Positions 62,946 to 64,000 of a stretch of DNA of 64,000 nt are shown piece by piece (within the stretch, counting starts at the first letter, position 1; each line of letters begins with the position of its first letter). Location of the stretch: contig NZ_JAAKEL010000004.1 in assembly GCF_011039205.1 (NCBI RefSeq), positions 186,001 to 250,000 of the forward strand, in the 5' to 3' direction. The notes beneath the pieces are model-generated. The model did no database searches and was not told the DNA's origin. It worked only from the letters and a program-made list of their open reading frames with translations. The position numbers and the translations under genes were made by a program. This DNA is from Dysgonomonas sp. ZJ279. Its GTDB lineage: Bacteria > Bacteroidota > Bacteroidia > Bacteroidales > Dysgonomonadaceae.

Positions 62946-63452
62946 ATGAAAAAGATTGGACTGTTTTATGGAACAAGTACAACCAAAACAAAAGCTATAG
63001 CTGAAAGGGTTCAAAAAGCATTCGAACCTGTAAAGATTGATATAATACCAGTGGAGGATGCATGGGAGAAAGATTTCGAAAAATATGACCATTTGATAGT
63101 TGGGACTTCGACTTGGTTCGATGGCGAATTACCGACTTATTGGGACGAAGTTATACCCGAATTAACGTCTCTAAAATTAAACGGTAAAAAAGTTGCTATT
63201 TTCGGATTAGGAGATCAGGTAAGATACCCCGACAATTTTGTAGATGGAGTCGGAATATTAGCTGAAACTTTCGAATCGATAGGAGCAAAGCTGGTTGGAT
63301 TCACATCGTCGGAAGGCTATAACTTCGCTCACTCACGAGCATTGAAGGATGGAAAATTCCAAGGTTTGGTAATAGATATGGAAAATCAATCTGATAAAAC
63401 AGATAAGCGAATAAATGATTGGGTGAAACAACTCAACAAAGAGTTCAAGTAA
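62946..63452 (+). CDS. fld: Flavodoxin
   Basis: 168 residues. Long-chain flavodoxin with the FMN phosphate loop YGTSTTKTKAIAE, GTSTWFDGELPTYW and FGLGDQVRYPDNFVDG. It carries electrons at low potential in the cytoplasm. It follows the E1 gene by 20 bases and shares its direction; a functional link, such as to a 2-oxoacid:flavodoxin step, is not shown by the sequence. Confidence 0.93.
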   Translation: MKKIGLFYGTSTTKTKAIAERVQKAFEPVKIDIIPVEDAWEKDFEKYDHLIVGTSTWFDGELPTYWDEVIPELTSLKLNGKKVAIFGLGDQVRYPDNFVDGVGILAETFESIGAKLVGFTSSEGYNFAHSRALKDGKFQGLVIDMENQSDKTDKRINDWVKQLNKEFK

Positions 63453-63470
63453 TTCTGTATCATAAGAAGA

Positions 63471-63500
63471 AAGCCCTTTATTCGATTGAATAAAGGGCTT
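63471..63500 (+). terminator. Intrinsic terminator after fld
   Basis: AAGCCCTTTATTC and GAATAAAGGGCTT arms (13 bp) with a 4-base loop, followed by ATCTTTTAT. It ends the lpd-fld operon 18 bases past the stop. Confidence 0.85.
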
Positions 63501-63505
63501 ATCTT

Positions 63506-63711
63506 TTATATCATATTCTCAATAATTTCTTTTTGTTTCTCGAAAAAAGAAAGCCTTTCTTTTTCACCACTGGCACTTATAAGAGTGGAATATTTGCGTA
63601 AAGATTCTATCCATATTTTATGGCACCCAATTCCTCTTTTAAAACTGTAAGTTTTTCCTCCAAAATTAATTTCAGATTATAGAAATACTTTATCTGACTA
63701 ATGAATGACAT
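63506..63711 (-). pseudogene. Probable frameshifted small gene
   Basis: On the - strand an ATG at 63711 opens a frame (MSFISQIKYFYNLKLILEEK..., 34 codons) that hits a stop at 63607. A second frame, shifted by one base, runs on without a stop to TAA at 63506-63508 (CHKIWIESLRKYSTLISASG...). One extra G in the GGG run near 63626 would join them into a 68-residue helical protein. Loss of a base or a sequencing error are both possible. No known family was recognised. The rest of 63453-63965 shows no gene besides the terminator. Confidence 0.4.
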
Positions 63712-63965
63712 AAATATGTTACGTCCATAAGTGCTGATATATTTTAACTTATCACACGGAGGTAATTATTTTAGATTTTAACTATATGAAATAAATAGGT
63801 TATTAAGTAGAATTGAATCTATTTTAAGGATTATTGTACGTCATCGAAATATAAATCTATACCGAATACAATGCTTTGTATACTATATAACAGCGAAAGT
63901 ATATTATCACACATTAACTATCAAAAACAATCTACTTTCGTCGAAACATTCAATTAAAAAGCACA

Positions 63966-64000
63966 ATGAAACTAGCATTTATTTCTATTTTACTATTAAT
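63966..64000 (+). CDS. Start of an unidentified gene (partial, cut by window end)
   Basis: An ATG at 63966 is followed by MKLAFISILLL in frame to the window end, resembling the start of a signal peptide. A TACTTTCG stretch near 63932 is one base off the -7 consensus. Too little is present to name the product. Confidence 0.45.
   Translation, partial: MKLAFISILLL

Overview
The window looks like chromosome of a Bacteroidota, most likely an order Bacteroidales member near Dysgonomonas/Porphyromonas. The evidence is the low G+C, TAnnTTTG-type -7 promoter elements, SusC/TonB-style receptors with carboxypeptidase-regulatory N-domains, fimbrillin-like lipoproteins, a stand-alone DUF1080 lipoprotein, and cobalamin gene fusions typical of that order. 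The genus is an inference. No rRNA, tRNA, CRISPR array or transposase gene was seen.

Layout. 1-3406: tail of a dicarboxylate symporter, a C26-M19 peptidase fusion, and a double-DUF1080 lipoprotein. 3610-31300: a B12 island with three cobalamin riboswitches. Riboswitch 1 drives a BtuB-like receptor. Riboswitch 2 drives a long + strand run: cbiK, TonB receptor, PepSY protein, cbiHC, cbiP, cobD, cbiB, cbiET, cbiGF, an unknown secreted protein, cobU, cobT, cobS, cobC. Riboswitch 3 (- strand) drives cbiL, btuF, btuC, btuD and a cbiJ-cbiD fusion. cbiA and cobO lie on the - strand between riboswitches 1 and 2, without a visible riboswitch. Together these give an essentially complete anaerobic route from sirohydrochlorin to adenosylcobalamin plus B12 uptake. 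Two copies of a ~200 bp MITE-like element sit at the two convergent junctions of the island.

31356-43990: KAS III, nadABC, a BlaI/M56 regulatory pair with twin operators, kbl-tdh, a ketose epimerase, a YidE-type transporter and a HAD phosphatase. 44063-53000: M16 protease, diacylglycerol kinase, small lipoprotein with a YbdG-like MscS channel, phosphoesterase, pyrophosphatase, and a fimbrillin-LRR surface lipoprotein. 53273-57158: a radical-SAM/DUF4130 DNA-metabolism pair, then a TetR regulator and a stand-alone LpxC, each preceded by the same perfect palindrome. 57287-63452: a lipoamide 2-oxoacid dehydrogenase operon (lpd, lplA, E2, fused E1, flavodoxin). The right end holds a probable frameshifted small gene and the first codons of a new gene.

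Most notable: two of the riboswitches carry an extra arm made of heptanucleotide repeats, forming 4-bp helices at exact 7-nt spacing and differing by one heptad on each side; a MITE copy with perfect inverted ends and an exact 9-bp target duplication; a signal-peptide cobaltochelatase beside a TonB receptor and PepSY protein under B12 control; and the TetR/LpxC palindrome module.
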